A DNA stretch of 64,000 nt from Methylobacterium sp. J-030 (GCF_022829545.1 NZ_JAKSYM010000402.1:1-64000), one strand, 5' to 3'. Numbered from the stretch's first letter, positions 17,150 through 25,318 are shown. Numbers and translations are program-made. The notes: a model not told the origin generated them from the sequence alone.

Positions 17150-17372
17150 GACGCTGTACTTAAGTCTAGGTGCTGACGTTTCCCGTTGGTTTCCGGATGT
17201 TTAGGAAGTGTCTCACGAAAAATTTGGGAGGATCCGGCAACTTAATGCTTGAAGCGCGCCCCTGAATCGTCGATACCGGTTCCGCGCTTAAAAACGAGAG
17301 CGCCATCAGTGTCTTAGGGTCTTCTTAAGATCCGCGTGACGCTCGGTGAGGATACCGCCAAGGAGAAACACC
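17150..17372 (+). promoter_or_regulatory. pqqA promoter/leader region
   Basis: A 223-base A/T-richer spacer between mxbM and pqqA. It includes two patches, ACGAAAAATTTGGG near 17216 and GCTTAAAAACGAGAG near 17285, that stand out from the GC-rich surroundings. pqqA is known to be very strongly transcribed in methylotrophs, so its promoter is expected here. I could not fix the exact boxes. An AAGGAG ribosome site at 17360-17365 precedes the pqqA ATG. Confidence 0.55.
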
Positions 17373-17462
17373 ATGAAGTGGGCTGCCCCCATCGTGTCCG
17401 AGATCTGCGTCGGCATGGAAGTGACGAGCTACGAGTCGGCCGAGATCGACACCTTCAACTGA
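17373..17462 (+). CDS. pqqA: PQQ precursor peptide PqqA
   Basis: A 29-residue ribosomal peptide, MKWAAPIVSEICVGMEVTSY..., that supplies the carbon and nitrogen skeleton of PQQ. The conserved Glu 16 and Tyr 20 (spaced E-x-x-x-Y) are the residues that PqqE cross-links. An AAGGAG ribosome site lies eight bases upstream. It is 33 bases ahead of pqqB. Confidence 0.97.
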   Translation: MKWAAPIVSEICVGMEVTSYESAEIDTFN

Positions 17463-17495
17463 GTTTCACGGGCCGGGGATCTCGGGAGCCGCACC

Positions 17496-18395
17496 ATGCG
17501 CGTCGTGATCCTCGGTTCCGCGGCCGGCGGCGGTCTTCCCCAGTGGAACTGCCGCTGCCCGATCTGCACGCTGGCGCGGTCCGAGCCGGACCGGGTGCAG
17601 CCCCGGACCCAGTCGAGCATCGCGGTTTCCGCTGACGGGTCGGATTGGCTGCTGATCAACGCCTCGCCGGATATACGGCAACAGCTTTTCGAAAATCGCA
17701 CGATGCACCCGCGCGAGCGCCTGCGCCACTCGCCGATCCGCGCCGTGCTCCTGACCAACGGCGACGTCGATCATGTCGCGGGCCTCCTGACCCTGCGCGA
17801 GGGTCAACCCTACACGCTCTACAGCACGCGCGGCATCCTCGACTCGGTGAACGCCAACCGCGTGTTCGACGTGATGGCCGAGGGGGTCGTGGCTCGGGAG
17901 GCGATCGGGATGGACGCGCCGTTCGAGCCGTTGCCCGGCCTGTCGGTCACGCTCTTCCCCGTTCCCGGCAAGGTGCCGCTCTGGCTGGAGGACGAGACCA
18001 TGGAGATCGGCGCCGAGACCGAGACCACGGTCGGCGCCTTGATCGAGGCCGGCGGTCGGCGCCTTGCCTATATCCCTGGCTGCGCCCGGGTAACGGATGG
18101 GTTGCGGGCGCGCATCGCCGGCGTGGACGCACTGCTGTTCGACGGCACCGTCCTGCACGATGACGACATGATACGCGCTGGCGTCGGGACGAAGACCGGC
18201 TGGCGCATGGGCCACGTGCCGATGCGCGGCGAGAACGGTTCTATCGACGCGCTGGCTGCGACCGAGATCGGGCGGCGGATCTTTGTGCACATCAACAACA
18301 CCAACCCAGTGCTGATCGAGGGATCGCCGGAACGCGGGGATGTCGAGGCGGCTGGGTGGACGGTGGCGCATGACGGCCTGAGCCTGTCGCTTTAA
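17496..18395 (+). CDS. pqqB: PQQ biosynthesis protein PqqB (metallo-beta-lactamase fold)
   Basis: PqqB (299 residues) belongs to the metallo-hydrolase superfamily and hydroxylates the tyrosine of the excised Glu-Tyr dipeptide during PQQ synthesis. The zinc-binding CxCxxC of the family is seen in WNCRCPICTLAR (near residue 16), and the active-site LTNGDVDHVAGLLTLREGQ replaces the classical HxHxDH motif, as usual for PqqB. VHINNTNPVL near the C-terminus is also characteristic. It follows pqqA by 33 bases. A 110-base palindromic repeat, not another gene, comes next. Confidence 0.96.
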   Translation: MRVVILGSAAGGGLPQWNCRCPICTLARSEPDRVQPRTQSSIAVSADGSDWLLINASPDIRQQLFENRTMHPRERLRHSPIRAVLLTNGDVDHVAGLLTLREGQPYTLYSTRGILDSVNANRVFDVMAEGVVAREAIGMDAPFEPLPGLSVTLFPVPGKVPLWLEDETMEIGAETETTVGALIEAGGRRLAYIPGCARVTDGLRARIAGVDALLFDGTVLHDDDMIRAGVGTKTGWRMGHVPMRGENGSIDALAATEIGRRIFVHINNTNPVLIEGSPERGDVEAAGWTVAHDGLSLSL

Positions 18396-18420
18396 CAAGG
18401 TAAGTGTCCAACCCATCCAC

Positions 18421-18532
18421 CTCATCCTGAGGTGACCGCGTCAGCGGGCCTCGACGGAGGCCTCCAGGGATCGCGCGGCTGGCTGGAGGGCTCCTTCGAG
18501 GCTTCCGCTGCGCTCCAGGACCTCAGGATGAG
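18421..18532. repeat. Palindromic repeat, copy 1 (between pqqB and pqqC/D)
   Basis: Begins CTCATCCTGAGGT and ends with its exact reverse complement ACCTCAGGATGAG. Inside is the shared core CTCCAGGGATCGCG and a second inverted pair around GGCCTCGACGGAGG / CTCCTTCGAGG. Closely similar copies occur at 53365-53474 and 55034-55142. It has no coding capacity and looks like a small non-autonomous palindromic element. Confidence 0.9.
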
Positions 18533-18677
18533 GGTGTGACTTGGAGACACCGGCGAAGTCGACGGTTGGGCCAATCGGTCGTCGGCACTATATCGTCCCT
18601 GAGTTCAGGAACACGCCCCGTTGCCGGGGGCGGGACGACACAGGAAACGCGACCCGAGGACGGACGCCGGACACGCC

Positions 18678-19763
18678 ATGAACGCAGTCTTCCCGACCCC
18701 CGATACCGCCGAGAGCCAGCGTCTCCTGAGCCCCGAGGAGTTGGAGGCGGCGCTGCGCGACATCGGCGCGCGCCGCTATCACAACCTGCATCCGTTCCAC
18801 CGGCTGCTGCATGACGGCAAGCTGTCGAAGGATCAGGTCCGGGCCTGGGCGCTGAACCGCTACTACTATCAGGCGATGATCCCGGTGAAGGACTCTGCCG
18901 TCCTCGCCCGGATGACCGACGCGTCTTTGCGGCGGATCTGGCGTCAGCGCATCGTCGATCACGACGGCGACCACGAGGGCGATGGCGGCATCGAGCGCTG
19001 GCTGAAGCTCGCCGAGGGCGTCGGCTTCGACCGGGATTACGTTCTCTCGACCCGCGGCATCCTCTCGGCGACCAAGTTCTCGGTTGAGGCCTACGTCCAC
19101 TTCGTCTCCGAGAAGACGCTTCTGGAGGCGATCGCCTCGTCGCTGACCGAAATGTTCTCGCCGACGATCATCTCCGAGCGCGTCGCCGGGATGCTGAAGA
19201 ACTACGATTTCATCACCAAGGACACGCTGGCCTATTTCGACAAGCGCCTCACCCAGGCGCCGCGGGATGCCGACTTCGCCCTCGATTACGTCACGCAGCA
19301 CGCGACGACGCCGGAGCTGCAGCGCCAGGCGATGGCCGCGCTGACCTTCAAGTGCAACGTCCTCTGGACGCAGCTCGACGCTCTGTACTTCGCCTATGTC
19401 GCCCCCGGGATGATCCCGCCGGATGCCTGGCGACCGGGCGAAGGCCTCGTCGCCGAGACGGCGCCGATCCAGGCAGCGGGCGCCGGCCGCAAGATGGCAG
19501 CCGACGACCGTCCCCGCCTGCCCCGCGGCGTGCGGCTGCGCAACGACGAGACCCGCGGCAAGTACGTCCTCCTCGCCCCCGAGCGCACCTTCGACCTCGA
19601 CGACAACGCCGTGGCGGTGCTCAAGCTGGTCGATGGCAACCGCAGCGTGGCGGCGATCGCCGACGAGCTGGGCCAGACCTACGCGGCCGATCCCCGCGCC
19701 ATCGAGGCCGACATCCTCGTGATGCTCGATGGGCTGGCCGAGAAGCGGGTCCTGGAGCGATGA
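18678..19763 (+). CDS. pqqCD: Fused PqqC/PqqD protein
   Basis: A 361-residue natural fusion, as known in Methylobacterium. Residues 1-250 are PqqC, the cofactorless oxidase that closes the ring and oxidises the last PQQ intermediate (RYHNLHPFHRLLHDGKLSKDQVRAWALNRYYYQAMIP, DHDGDHEGDGGIERWLKLAEGVG). After an Ala/Gly linker, residues 270-361 are PqqD, the peptide chaperone that presents PqqA to PqqE (RLPRGVRLRNDETRGKYVLLAPERTFDLDDNAVAVLKLVDG). I use the ATG at 18678; an earlier in-frame one at 18621 adds non-family residues. The stop overlaps the pqqE start (ATGA). Confidence 0.96.
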   Translation: MNAVFPTPDTAESQRLLSPEELEAALRDIGARRYHNLHPFHRLLHDGKLSKDQVRAWALNRYYYQAMIPVKDSAVLARMTDASLRRIWRQRIVDHDGDHEGDGGIERWLKLAEGVGFDRDYVLSTRGILSATKFSVEAYVHFVSEKTLLEAIASSLTEMFSPTIISERVAGMLKNYDFITKDTLAYFDKRLTQAPRDADFALDYVTQHATTPELQRQAMAALTFKCNVLWTQLDALYFAYVAPGMIPPDAWRPGEGLVAETAPIQAAGAGRKMAADDRPRLPRGVRLRNDETRGKYVLLAPERTFDLDDNAVAVLKLVDGNRSVAAIADELGQTYAADPRAIEADILVMLDGLAEKRVLER

Positions 19764-20905
19764 ACGCCGTCACGCCGAACCGGCCAGAGGCGCCGGCGCC
19801 GGTGGGTCTGCTCGCCGAGCTGACGCATCGCTGCCCGCTGCGTTGCCCCTACTGCTCGAACCCGCTGGAACTCGATCGCCGCTCCGGCGAGCTCGATACG
19901 GCGACGTGGCAGCGCGTGCTCACCGAAGCGTCGGGTCTCGGGGTGCTTCACGTCCACCTGTCCGGCGGCGAGCCGACGGCGCGCAACGATATCGTCGAGA
20001 TCACCAAGACCTGCGCGGATCTCGGACTCTACTCGAACCTGATCACGTCGGGCGTCGGCGGCGCGCTGAGCAAGCTTCAGGCGCTCTACGATGTCGGGCT
20101 CGACCACGTGCAACTCTCGGTGCAGGGCGTGGACGCGCAGAACGCCGAGAGGATCGGCGGCCTGAAGAACGCGCAGCCTCAGAAATTCGAATTCGCCGCC
20201 AAGGTGGTGGAGCTCGGGCTGCCGCTGACGCTGAATTCCGTGATCCACCGCGGCAACATCCATGAGGTTTCCGGCTTCATCGACCTTGCGGTGACGATGG
20301 GCGCCAAGCGGCTCGAAGTGGCGCACACGCAGTATTACGGCTGGGCCTACGTCAATCGCGCCGCGCTCATGCCCGATAAGGCGCAGGTGGACGAGTCGAT
20401 CCGGATCGTCGAGGCGGCGCGAGAGCGGCTGAAGGGCCAGCTCGTGATCGACCTCGTGGTACCGGATTACTACGCCAAATACCCGAAGGCCTGCGCGGGC
20501 GGCTGGGGCCGCAAGCTCATGAACGTCACGCCGCAGGGCAAGGTCCTGCCCTGTCACGCCGCTGAGACGATCCCGGGGCTTGAATTCTGGAACGTCAACG
20601 AGCATTCGCTCGGCGAGATCTGGCGCGATTCTCCCGCCTTCACGGCCTATCGCGGCACCGACTGGATGAAGGAGCCGTGCCGCTCCTGCGACCGGCGCGA
20701 GAAGGATTGGGGCGGCTGCCGCTGCCAGGCGCTGGCGCTCGCCGGCGACGCTGCAGCGACCGATCCCGCCTGCTCGCTGTCGCCGCTCCACGCCAAGGTG
20801 CGGGCGCTCGCCGTCGAGGAGGCGGCCGACAACCCGCCCGATTACGTCTATCGGACGATCGGCAGCAACGTCCGGTCGCCGTTCAAGGAGGAAGTCCACT
20901 CGTGA
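19760..20905 (+). CDS. pqqE: PqqA peptide cyclase PqqE (radical SAM)
   Basis: PqqE (381 residues) forms the carbon-carbon bond between Glu 16 and Tyr 20 of PqqA. The radical SAM cluster motif CxxxCxxC is in THRCPLRCPYCSNPLEL (about residues 27-38), followed by LSGGEPTARNDI. The SPASM-type C-terminus has the auxiliary-cluster cysteines (KVLPCHAAE, CRSCDRREKDWGGCRCQAL, DPACSLSPLH). It starts inside the pqqC/D stop and its own stop overlaps the next gene (GTGA), so the operon continues into two exported proteins of unknown function. Confidence 0.97.
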   Translation: MNAVTPNRPEAPAPVGLLAELTHRCPLRCPYCSNPLELDRRSGELDTATWQRVLTEASGLGVLHVHLSGGEPTARNDIVEITKTCADLGLYSNLITSGVGGALSKLQALYDVGLDHVQLSVQGVDAQNAERIGGLKNAQPQKFEFAAKVVELGLPLTLNSVIHRGNIHEVSGFIDLAVTMGAKRLEVAHTQYYGWAYVNRAALMPDKAQVDESIRIVEAARERLKGQLVIDLVVPDYYAKYPKACAGGWGRKLMNVTPQGKVLPCHAAETIPGLEFWNVNEHSLGEIWRDSPAFTAYRGTDWMKEPCRSCDRREKDWGGCRCQALALAGDAAATDPACSLSPLHAKVRALAVEEAADNPPDYVYRTIGSNVRSPFKEEVHS

Positions 20906-21612
20906 GAGTTGTTGCCACGACCGCCCTGGTGCTGGTGCTGGCCGCGTTGCCCGCCTTCGCCGAGGACGCCCCGAAACCCGCCACCGTCACTCAGGCCAAC
21001 GCCGCGGCGCCGCCCTCTGCGACCGATCTGCTGTTCGATCAGCCGCAGATGAAGAACACGACGCCGGGATCGACCCTCACCTACGATTACCTGCGCCGCT
21101 CCGGCATCTCGGGCGGCCCGTTCGGGGCGCCGCTTCAGGACACGCTGACCCTGAAGGTCGAGCCGGGCAAAACCCCCGATGCCCGGGACATCAACGTCAC
21201 CATGTTCTCCGGCCTGAACCGCGTGCCGGCCGGACCGTTCGAGGACATGGTGGGCAATCCGGTCGTCTCGCTCTTCCTGGAAAACCACCTGCGGGGGCTG
21301 GCCAAGGTGCTGGAGGCGAATCCTCGCTACCTGAAGCTCGCGATCCGCAAGGGTCTGCGCGATAAGGCGGTCGTGACGCCCACCAAGGTCGATGTCGGCG
21401 GCAAGGCGGTCGACGGCTGGCAGGTCGTGACCAAGCCCTTCGCGGGCGACGCGTTGGCGCAGCGCATGCGCGGCATGGACGACATGACCTATACCTTCGT
21501 CACGGCCCCGTCGGTCCCCGGCGAGATCGTCTCGATCGAGGCGTCCTCGAAGAGCAAGGACGGCGGCGAGTTGCTGGAGGAGAAGCTGAACTATGACCAG
21601 AAGGCTGGCTAA
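20902..21612 (+). CDS. Exported protein of unknown function, translationally coupled to pqqE
   Basis: A 236-residue protein starting at a GTG that overlaps the pqqE stop. The N-terminus VRVVATTALVLVLAALPAFAEDA is a clear Sec signal peptide, cleaved after AFA. The mature part is mixed alpha/beta with DTLTLKVEPGKTPDARDINVTMFSG and a C-terminal MDDMTYTFVTAPSVPGEIVSIEASSKSKDGGELLEEKLNY. I recognise no domain. Its end overlaps the next exported protein by 20 bases. Coupling to pqqE suggests a periplasmic role in PQQ delivery, methanol dehydrogenase maturation or related redox chemistry, but this is only inferred from location. Confidence 0.85.
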   Translation: MRVVATTALVLVLAALPAFAEDAPKPATVTQANAAAPPSATDLLFDQPQMKNTTPGSTLTYDYLRRSGISGGPFGAPLQDTLTLKVEPGKTPDARDINVTMFSGLNRVPAGPFEDMVGNPVVSLFLENHLRGLAKVLEANPRYLKLAIRKGLRDKAVVTPTKVDVGGKAVDGWQVVTKPFAGDALAQRMRGMDDMTYTFVTAPSVPGEIVSIEASSKSKDGGELLEEKLNYDQKAG

Positions 21613-21955
21613 AAGCGGCGCGCTGGCCGTCCTCGCCCTGACCCTGTCGGGGCTGGCCGGCTGGGCGGCCGAGGAGAACGATTATCCGACCGATGCCCGT
21701 GTCGATTACGTGTTCGGCTGCATGGCGGCCAACGGCCAGACCCGCGAGAGCCTGCAGAAATGCTCCTGCTCGCTGGACCAGCTCGCCGCGATCCTGCCCT
21801 ACGACAAGTACGTTCAGGCGAGCACGGTCCTGTCGATGCGGCAGGGAGTCGGCAACCGCGCCAACGAGTTCAAGTCGACCAAGATCTTCGACGACAAGGT
21901 CGCAGAACTCCGTCGCGCCCAGGCCGAGGCCGAGATCCGCTGCTACCGCGGCTGA
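21593..21955 (+). CDS. Small exported Cys-rich protein of unknown function
   Basis: A 120-residue protein with a signal peptide (MTRRLAKSGALAVLALTLSGLAGWAAEE). The mature part has a C-x(n)-C-x-C pattern, FGCMAANGQTRESLQKCSCSLDQL, and a final Cys in EIRCYRG. Four cysteines in a periplasmic protein suggest disulfides or metal/cofactor binding. It overlaps the previous exported gene by 20 bases and is the last gene of the pqqCDE run. A protein with a similar cysteine layout is encoded at 46071-46436. Confidence 0.85.
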   Translation: MTRRLAKSGALAVLALTLSGLAGWAAEENDYPTDARVDYVFGCMAANGQTRESLQKCSCSLDQLAAILPYDKYVQASTVLSMRQGVGNRANEFKSTKIFDDKVAELRRAQAEAEIRCYRG

Positions 21956-22036
21956 ACGCATGGGGCCGGCGTTGCGCCGGCCCCGCGATTCGCGCACACC
22001 GGGCCCCGAACCGCGTACCTGAACGGGACCCGCACC

Positions 22037-22873
22037 GTGCCCCCCTCCTCCGGCCTGTCCGATCTGCTGCCCAACCTCGGCGGGCGCACGCTGGTGATGG
22101 GCATCCTCAACGTCACCCCCGATTCCTTCTCCGATGGCGGCCTGTTCGCCGGGGAGACCGAGGCCATCGCCCAGGCCGAGCGGCTGGTGGCGGAGGGGGC
22201 CGCGATCCTCGACATCGGCGGTGAATCCACCCGGCCCGGCCATGCCCCGGTATCGCCCGAGGAAGAACAGGCGCGCGTCCTGCCGGTGATCCGCGCCGTC
22301 GCACCGCGGCTGTCCGTGCCGATCTCCATCGACACCTACAAAGCCACCACCGCCAAGGTCGCGCTGGAGGCGGGGGCGCGGATCGTCAACGACGTCTGGG
22401 GTCTTCAGCGCGAGCCCGACATCGCCGCGGTCGCGGCCGCGCACGGGGCGCCGGTGATCGTCATGCACAACCGCGAGACGATCGAGGCCGATATCGACAT
22501 CGTCGCCGACATGCTCGCCTTCTTCGAGCGCTCGCTCGGTATCGCACATCGCGCCGGCATCGACGATGCGAATATCGTGCTCGACCCCGGGGTCGGCTTC
22601 GGCAAAACCTGGGCGCAGCATCTCGAAGTCCTGCGGCGGCTGCCCGAGATCCGTGCCCTCGGCTTCCCGGTGCTGGTCGGCGTCTCCCGCAAATCGCTCC
22701 TGGGACGGCTGCATGACCGCGAGACCCGTCCGGCCGACCGCCTCACCGGTTCGCTCGCGGCCCATGCGGTCGCGGCGACGCTCGGGGCCGACATCGTGCG
22801 CGTCCACGACGTGGCGGCCCATGTCGAGGCCATGCGCGTGGTCGATGCGGTGATGCGGCTGGAGGCGCATTGA
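22037..22873 (+). CDS. folP: Dihydropteroate synthase
   Basis: FolP (278 residues) condenses p-aminobenzoate with the pterin pyrophosphate in folate synthesis; sulfonamides target this enzyme. The family motifs LVMGILNVTPDSFSDGG (residues 19-35), GESTRPGHAPVS, PISIDTYKA and DPGVGFGKT are all present. Translation starts at a GTG; the first 15 residues are outside the core. It leads a folP-folB-folK run with overlapping stops and starts. p-Aminobenzoate is also the substrate of MptG, so both one-carbon carriers draw on it. Confidence 0.97.
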   Translation: MPPSSGLSDLLPNLGGRTLVMGILNVTPDSFSDGGLFAGETEAIAQAERLVAEGAAILDIGGESTRPGHAPVSPEEEQARVLPVIRAVAPRLSVPISIDTYKATTAKVALEAGARIVNDVWGLQREPDIAAVAAAHGAPVIVMHNRETIEADIDIVADMLAFFERSLGIAHRAGIDDANIVLDPGVGFGKTWAQHLEVLRRLPEIRALGFPVLVGVSRKSLLGRLHDRETRPADRLTGSLAAHAVAATLGADIVRVHDVAAHVEAMRVVDAVMRLEAH

Positions 22874-23253
22874 CGATGGCGACCGATCTCATCCGCGTCA
22901 CGCGGATCGCCGTCTTCGGCCGGCACGGCTTGCTGCCCGAGGAAGCGGTGCTCGGACAACGATTCTATATCTCGCTCGAAGCGCGGCTGGATCTCGCTGA
23001 GGCGGGGCGCTCCGACGATGTGGCCGGCACGGTGAGCTACGCGGATCTCACGCAGATCACCGTGGCGATCGCCACGGAGCGGCGCTTCAACCTGATCGAG
23101 GCGCTGGCTGAGACCATCGCGGCCGCGATCCTCGACCGTTTCGCCCGCGTGGAGGCGATCACCGTGCGGGTCGACAAGCCGAGCGCCCCGGTCCCGGCGA
23201 TCCTCGATGGCGTCAGCATCGAGATCCTTCGCCGCCGCGGAACACAGGCATGA
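22870..23253 (+). CDS. folB: Dihydroneopterin aldolase
   Basis: FolB (127 residues) cleaves dihydroneopterin to 6-hydroxymethyl-dihydropterin and glycolaldehyde. The family core VFGRHGLLPEEAVLGQRFYISLEARLDL (with the conserved G-HG-L-E-E), VSYADLTQ and FNLIEALAETIA is intact. The start could be the TTG at 22870 overlapping the folP stop or the ATG at 22876, six bases on; the difference is two residues. Its stop overlaps folK. Confidence 0.95.
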   Translation: MTMATDLIRVTRIAVFGRHGLLPEEAVLGQRFYISLEARLDLAEAGRSDDVAGTVSYADLTQITVAIATERRFNLIEALAETIAAAILDRFARVEAITVRVDKPSAPVPAILDGVSIEILRRRGTQA

Positions 23254-23720
23254 GGGCCTATCTCGGGATCGGCAGCAACATCGGCGACATGGCCGCGATG
23301 CTCGATCGCGCCGTGGAAGCCCTCACCGCGACGCCCGGAATCAGGATCCTCGACCGCTCGGCCGACTATCGAACGCCGCCTTGGGGCAAGACCGATCAGC
23401 CCTGGTTCCTCAACGGCGCGGTGGCGGTGGACACGGATCTCGATCCGCACGGGCTGCTCGATGCCTGCCTCAACGTCGAGCACGACCTCGGGCGCGTGCG
23501 CGAGGAGCGGTGGGGGCCGCGGATCATCGACATCGACGTTTTGGCCTATGAGGGCGCCGCCGTGGACGACGCGCGCCTCGTCCTGCCCCACCGCTACGTG
23601 CGCGAGCGGGCCTTCGTGCTCGTGCCGCTGGCCGAAATCGCGCCGGACCTGATCATCGGCGGTGAGCGCGTCGCGGATGCGCTGGAGCAACTCGACCGGA
23701 CAGGGATCGAGCGGGCCTGA
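23250..23720 (+). CDS. folK: 2-amino-4-hydroxy-6-hydroxymethyldihydropteridine pyrophosphokinase
   Basis: FolK (156 residues) activates hydroxymethyl-dihydropterin with ATP for FolP. Typical blocks: AYLGIGSNIGDMAAML at the N-terminus, SADYRTPPWGKTDQPWFLNGAVAVDT, and the signature RWGPRIIDIDVLAYEG. Start overlaps the folB stop (ATGA). The gene converges with xoxJ, with only six bases between the stops. Confidence 0.96.
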   Translation: MRAYLGIGSNIGDMAAMLDRAVEALTATPGIRILDRSADYRTPPWGKTDQPWFLNGAVAVDTDLDPHGLLDACLNVEHDLGRVREERWGPRIIDIDVLAYEGAAVDDARLVLPHRYVRERAFVLVPLAEIAPDLIIGGERVADALEQLDRTGIERA

Positions 23721-23728
23721 GCCCGCTC
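23709..23728. terminator. Hairpin shared by convergent folK and xoxJ ends
   Basis: A perfect 8-bp stem (GAGCGGGC / GCCCGCTC, loop CTGA) spans the folK stop codon and reaches the xoxJ stop codon. There is no T run on either side, so it may act as a bidirectional mRNA end structure and not as a classical terminator. Confidence 0.45.
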
Positions 23729-24572
23729 AGCGCTCGCCGGGCTGGGCCAGCTTGTTCTCTTCCTCGTCGAGCAGCGGCACGTCGTAGTCGCGCAAGACTT
23801 GGTCGATCTCAGCCTTGCGCTTGCGAAGGATTGTATTCAGCGTGCGCTTCCAGTCGTTTTCGCCGAGCCGCACGCCCATGGCGATCCGATACGCCATCGG
23901 CGGCCGCTCCGGCTCCTTGAGCAGCGGCACGACATTCATCGCCGTCCCCGACTGCTTGGCGAGCCAGCCCGCGGCCGGCCCCCACAGCACGGCCGCATCG
24001 ATCTCCTTCGCGGCCAGCGCCGCGACGATCTCGGCCGCCACTGTCTGGTACTTGCGCGCCGGGTCCAGCTGGTACGGGGCGTAGGCCTTCATGCGCGACA
24101 CCAAGCCGAGCTCGCCCATCCGGTTGACGGGGGGCGTGCCGGCGATGACGCCGATGCTCTTACCCTTGAGGCGCTGATCGTCGAGCCCCGTCACGCCGTC
24201 GAACTCGCCCGCCCGTGTGACCAGCGTGTAGGCGGACCGGTAATACGGATTGGTGGTCTGGACGAGGTCGCTGCCGAAGGCCTGGCCCATGATCAGGTCG
24301 CACAGGCCGGTTCCGAGCGTGTTGCGCACGAAACCGGGTCCCTGCGTCAGCCAATAATAGCGGACCTTGACCTTCAACTCGTCGGCGATGATCGCCGCGA
24401 TCTTGTTCTCGAAGCCGTCCTCCTTGCGTTCGGAGAACGGCATGTTGCCCGGATCACCGCAGACGCGCAGCACGTCCGTGGTCACCGTGTCCGGCAGATG
24501 CTGGGCAAGCGCCCCCTGCGCCGTCGTCAAGGACAGGGCGCAGAGAGCGAAGATCCGGGCCAAGGACGCCAT
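23727..24572 (-). CDS. xoxJ: Periplasmic binding-protein-like methanol dehydrogenase accessory protein XoxJ
   Basis: XoxJ (281 residues) has a signal peptide (MASLARIFALCALSLTTAQGALAQ) and a solute-binding-protein fold: LRVCGDPGNMPFSERKEDGFENKIAAIIADEL at the start of the mature part and KGKSIGVIAGTPPVNR in the second lobe. XoxJ is thought to help activate or load XoxF. The start at 24572 gives a TGATG junction with the xoxG stop; an in-frame ATG at 24587 is less likely because it lies inside xoxG. It is the last gene of xoxF-xoxG-xoxJ and converges with folK. Confidence 0.93.
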   Translation of the reverse strand: MASLARIFALCALSLTTAQGALAQHLPDTVTTDVLRVCGDPGNMPFSERKEDGFENKIAAIIADELKVKVRYYWLTQGPGFVRNTLGTGLCDLIMGQAFGSDLVQTTNPYYRSAYTLVTRAGEFDGVTGLDDQRLKGKSIGVIAGTPPVNRMGELGLVSRMKAYAPYQLDPARKYQTVAAEIVAALAAKEIDAAVLWGPAAGWLAKQSGTAMNVVPLLKEPERPPMAYRIAMGVRLGENDWKRTLNTILRKRKAEIDQVLRDYDVPLLDEEENKLAQPGER

Positions 24573-25186
24573 CAGAAGCCCATGCACTCCTTCTCGGCCT
24601 TCTTGGCCGCGTCGGGCTTATCTTCGTGTTCGGAGGGACGAATCCGTCCGATCGCTCCTGCGGCACGTGCCTTCAGGTAGACGTAGAGGTCGTCCGAGTA
24701 GCACATGACGTTCTTGTTGTCGCCGAAGGCTGGCATGACCTTCTGCTCGGCGGCATTCACGTCCTGCTTGCCGCCGACCAGGATGCCGATGAATTCCTCG
24801 TAGGAGAGGTGCTTCAGCGAGTCCTTCAGGGCCGGGGCGTAGGTCGAGCCCATGCCGTCGGGACCGTGGCAGACGTGGCATTCGGCGTGATAACGGCGGT
24901 AACCCGAGTAGGTGTACCAATCGAGCATCTTGCCGTCCTGGGTCACGTGGAAGGTAGGGTGACCATCGGCATCGATATACTTGCCGTCTTCGATCTTTAC
25001 GGCAGCATCCCGCTTGAGCAACGTGGGATCCTGCTCTGCCGTCTTGTCGTTCGGGTTCAACGAGTCGGCGAGTTTGGGGTCGGCAGCGGGCTTGGCATCC
25101 TCAGCATGTACGGCAACCGCTGAAACGGTCGCTAGGGCGAGGGCGGCGATAACCGGCCGCGTTACGATCTTGCTGAGGTTAAGCAA
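24572..25186 (-). CDS. xoxG: Cytochrome c XoxG, electron acceptor of XoxF
   Basis: A 204-residue exported c-type cytochrome. A signal peptide ends near AVHAEDA (residue 29). The single haem site is ECHVCHGPDGMG (Cys 103, Cys 106, His 107), and Met 151 in EQKVMPAFGD is the probable sixth ligand. XoxG takes electrons from the PQQ of XoxF and passes them on to the respiratory chain. It lies downstream of xoxF, separated by a 132-base gap that contains a terminator-like hairpin, and is coupled to xoxJ. Confidence 0.95.
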   Translation of the reverse strand: MLNLSKIVTRPVIAALALATVSAVAVHAEDAKPAADPKLADSLNPNDKTAEQDPTLLKRDAAVKIEDGKYIDADGHPTFHVTQDGKMLDWYTYSGYRRYHAECHVCHGPDGMGSTYAPALKDSLKHLSYEEFIGILVGGKQDVNAAEQKVMPAFGDNKNVMCYSDDLYVYLKARAAGAIGRIRPSEHEDKPDAAKKAEKECMGF

Positions 25187-25253
25187 CGCATCTGTCTCCC
25201 TGATCCGAGGCCTTTCGTCTGCGAGTGACCGACAGCCCCTTGCGAGAAATTCT

Positions 25254-25291
25254 AATCAAAAGAGTGCCGGCGCGGAAGTCCGCGCCGGCAC
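25254..25291 (-). terminator. Terminator-like hairpin between xoxF and xoxG
   Basis: A perfect 12-bp GC-rich stem (25264-25275 with 25280-25291, loop of four) is followed on the minus strand by TCTTTTGATT. It stands about 28 bases after the xoxF stop and oriented to end minus-strand transcription. It would lower xoxG-xoxJ expression relative to xoxF, or protect the xoxF mRNA 3' end. Confidence 0.85.
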
Positions 25292-25318
25292 CGTTCTCAA
25301 CGTGAACCCTGCGGCCGA

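Noticed and set aside
18678..19763. pqqC and pqqD appearing as one gene, first suspected as a missed stop or frameshift
   Set aside because: A fused PqqC/D is the normal form in Methylobacterium, and the linker and both domains are intact.
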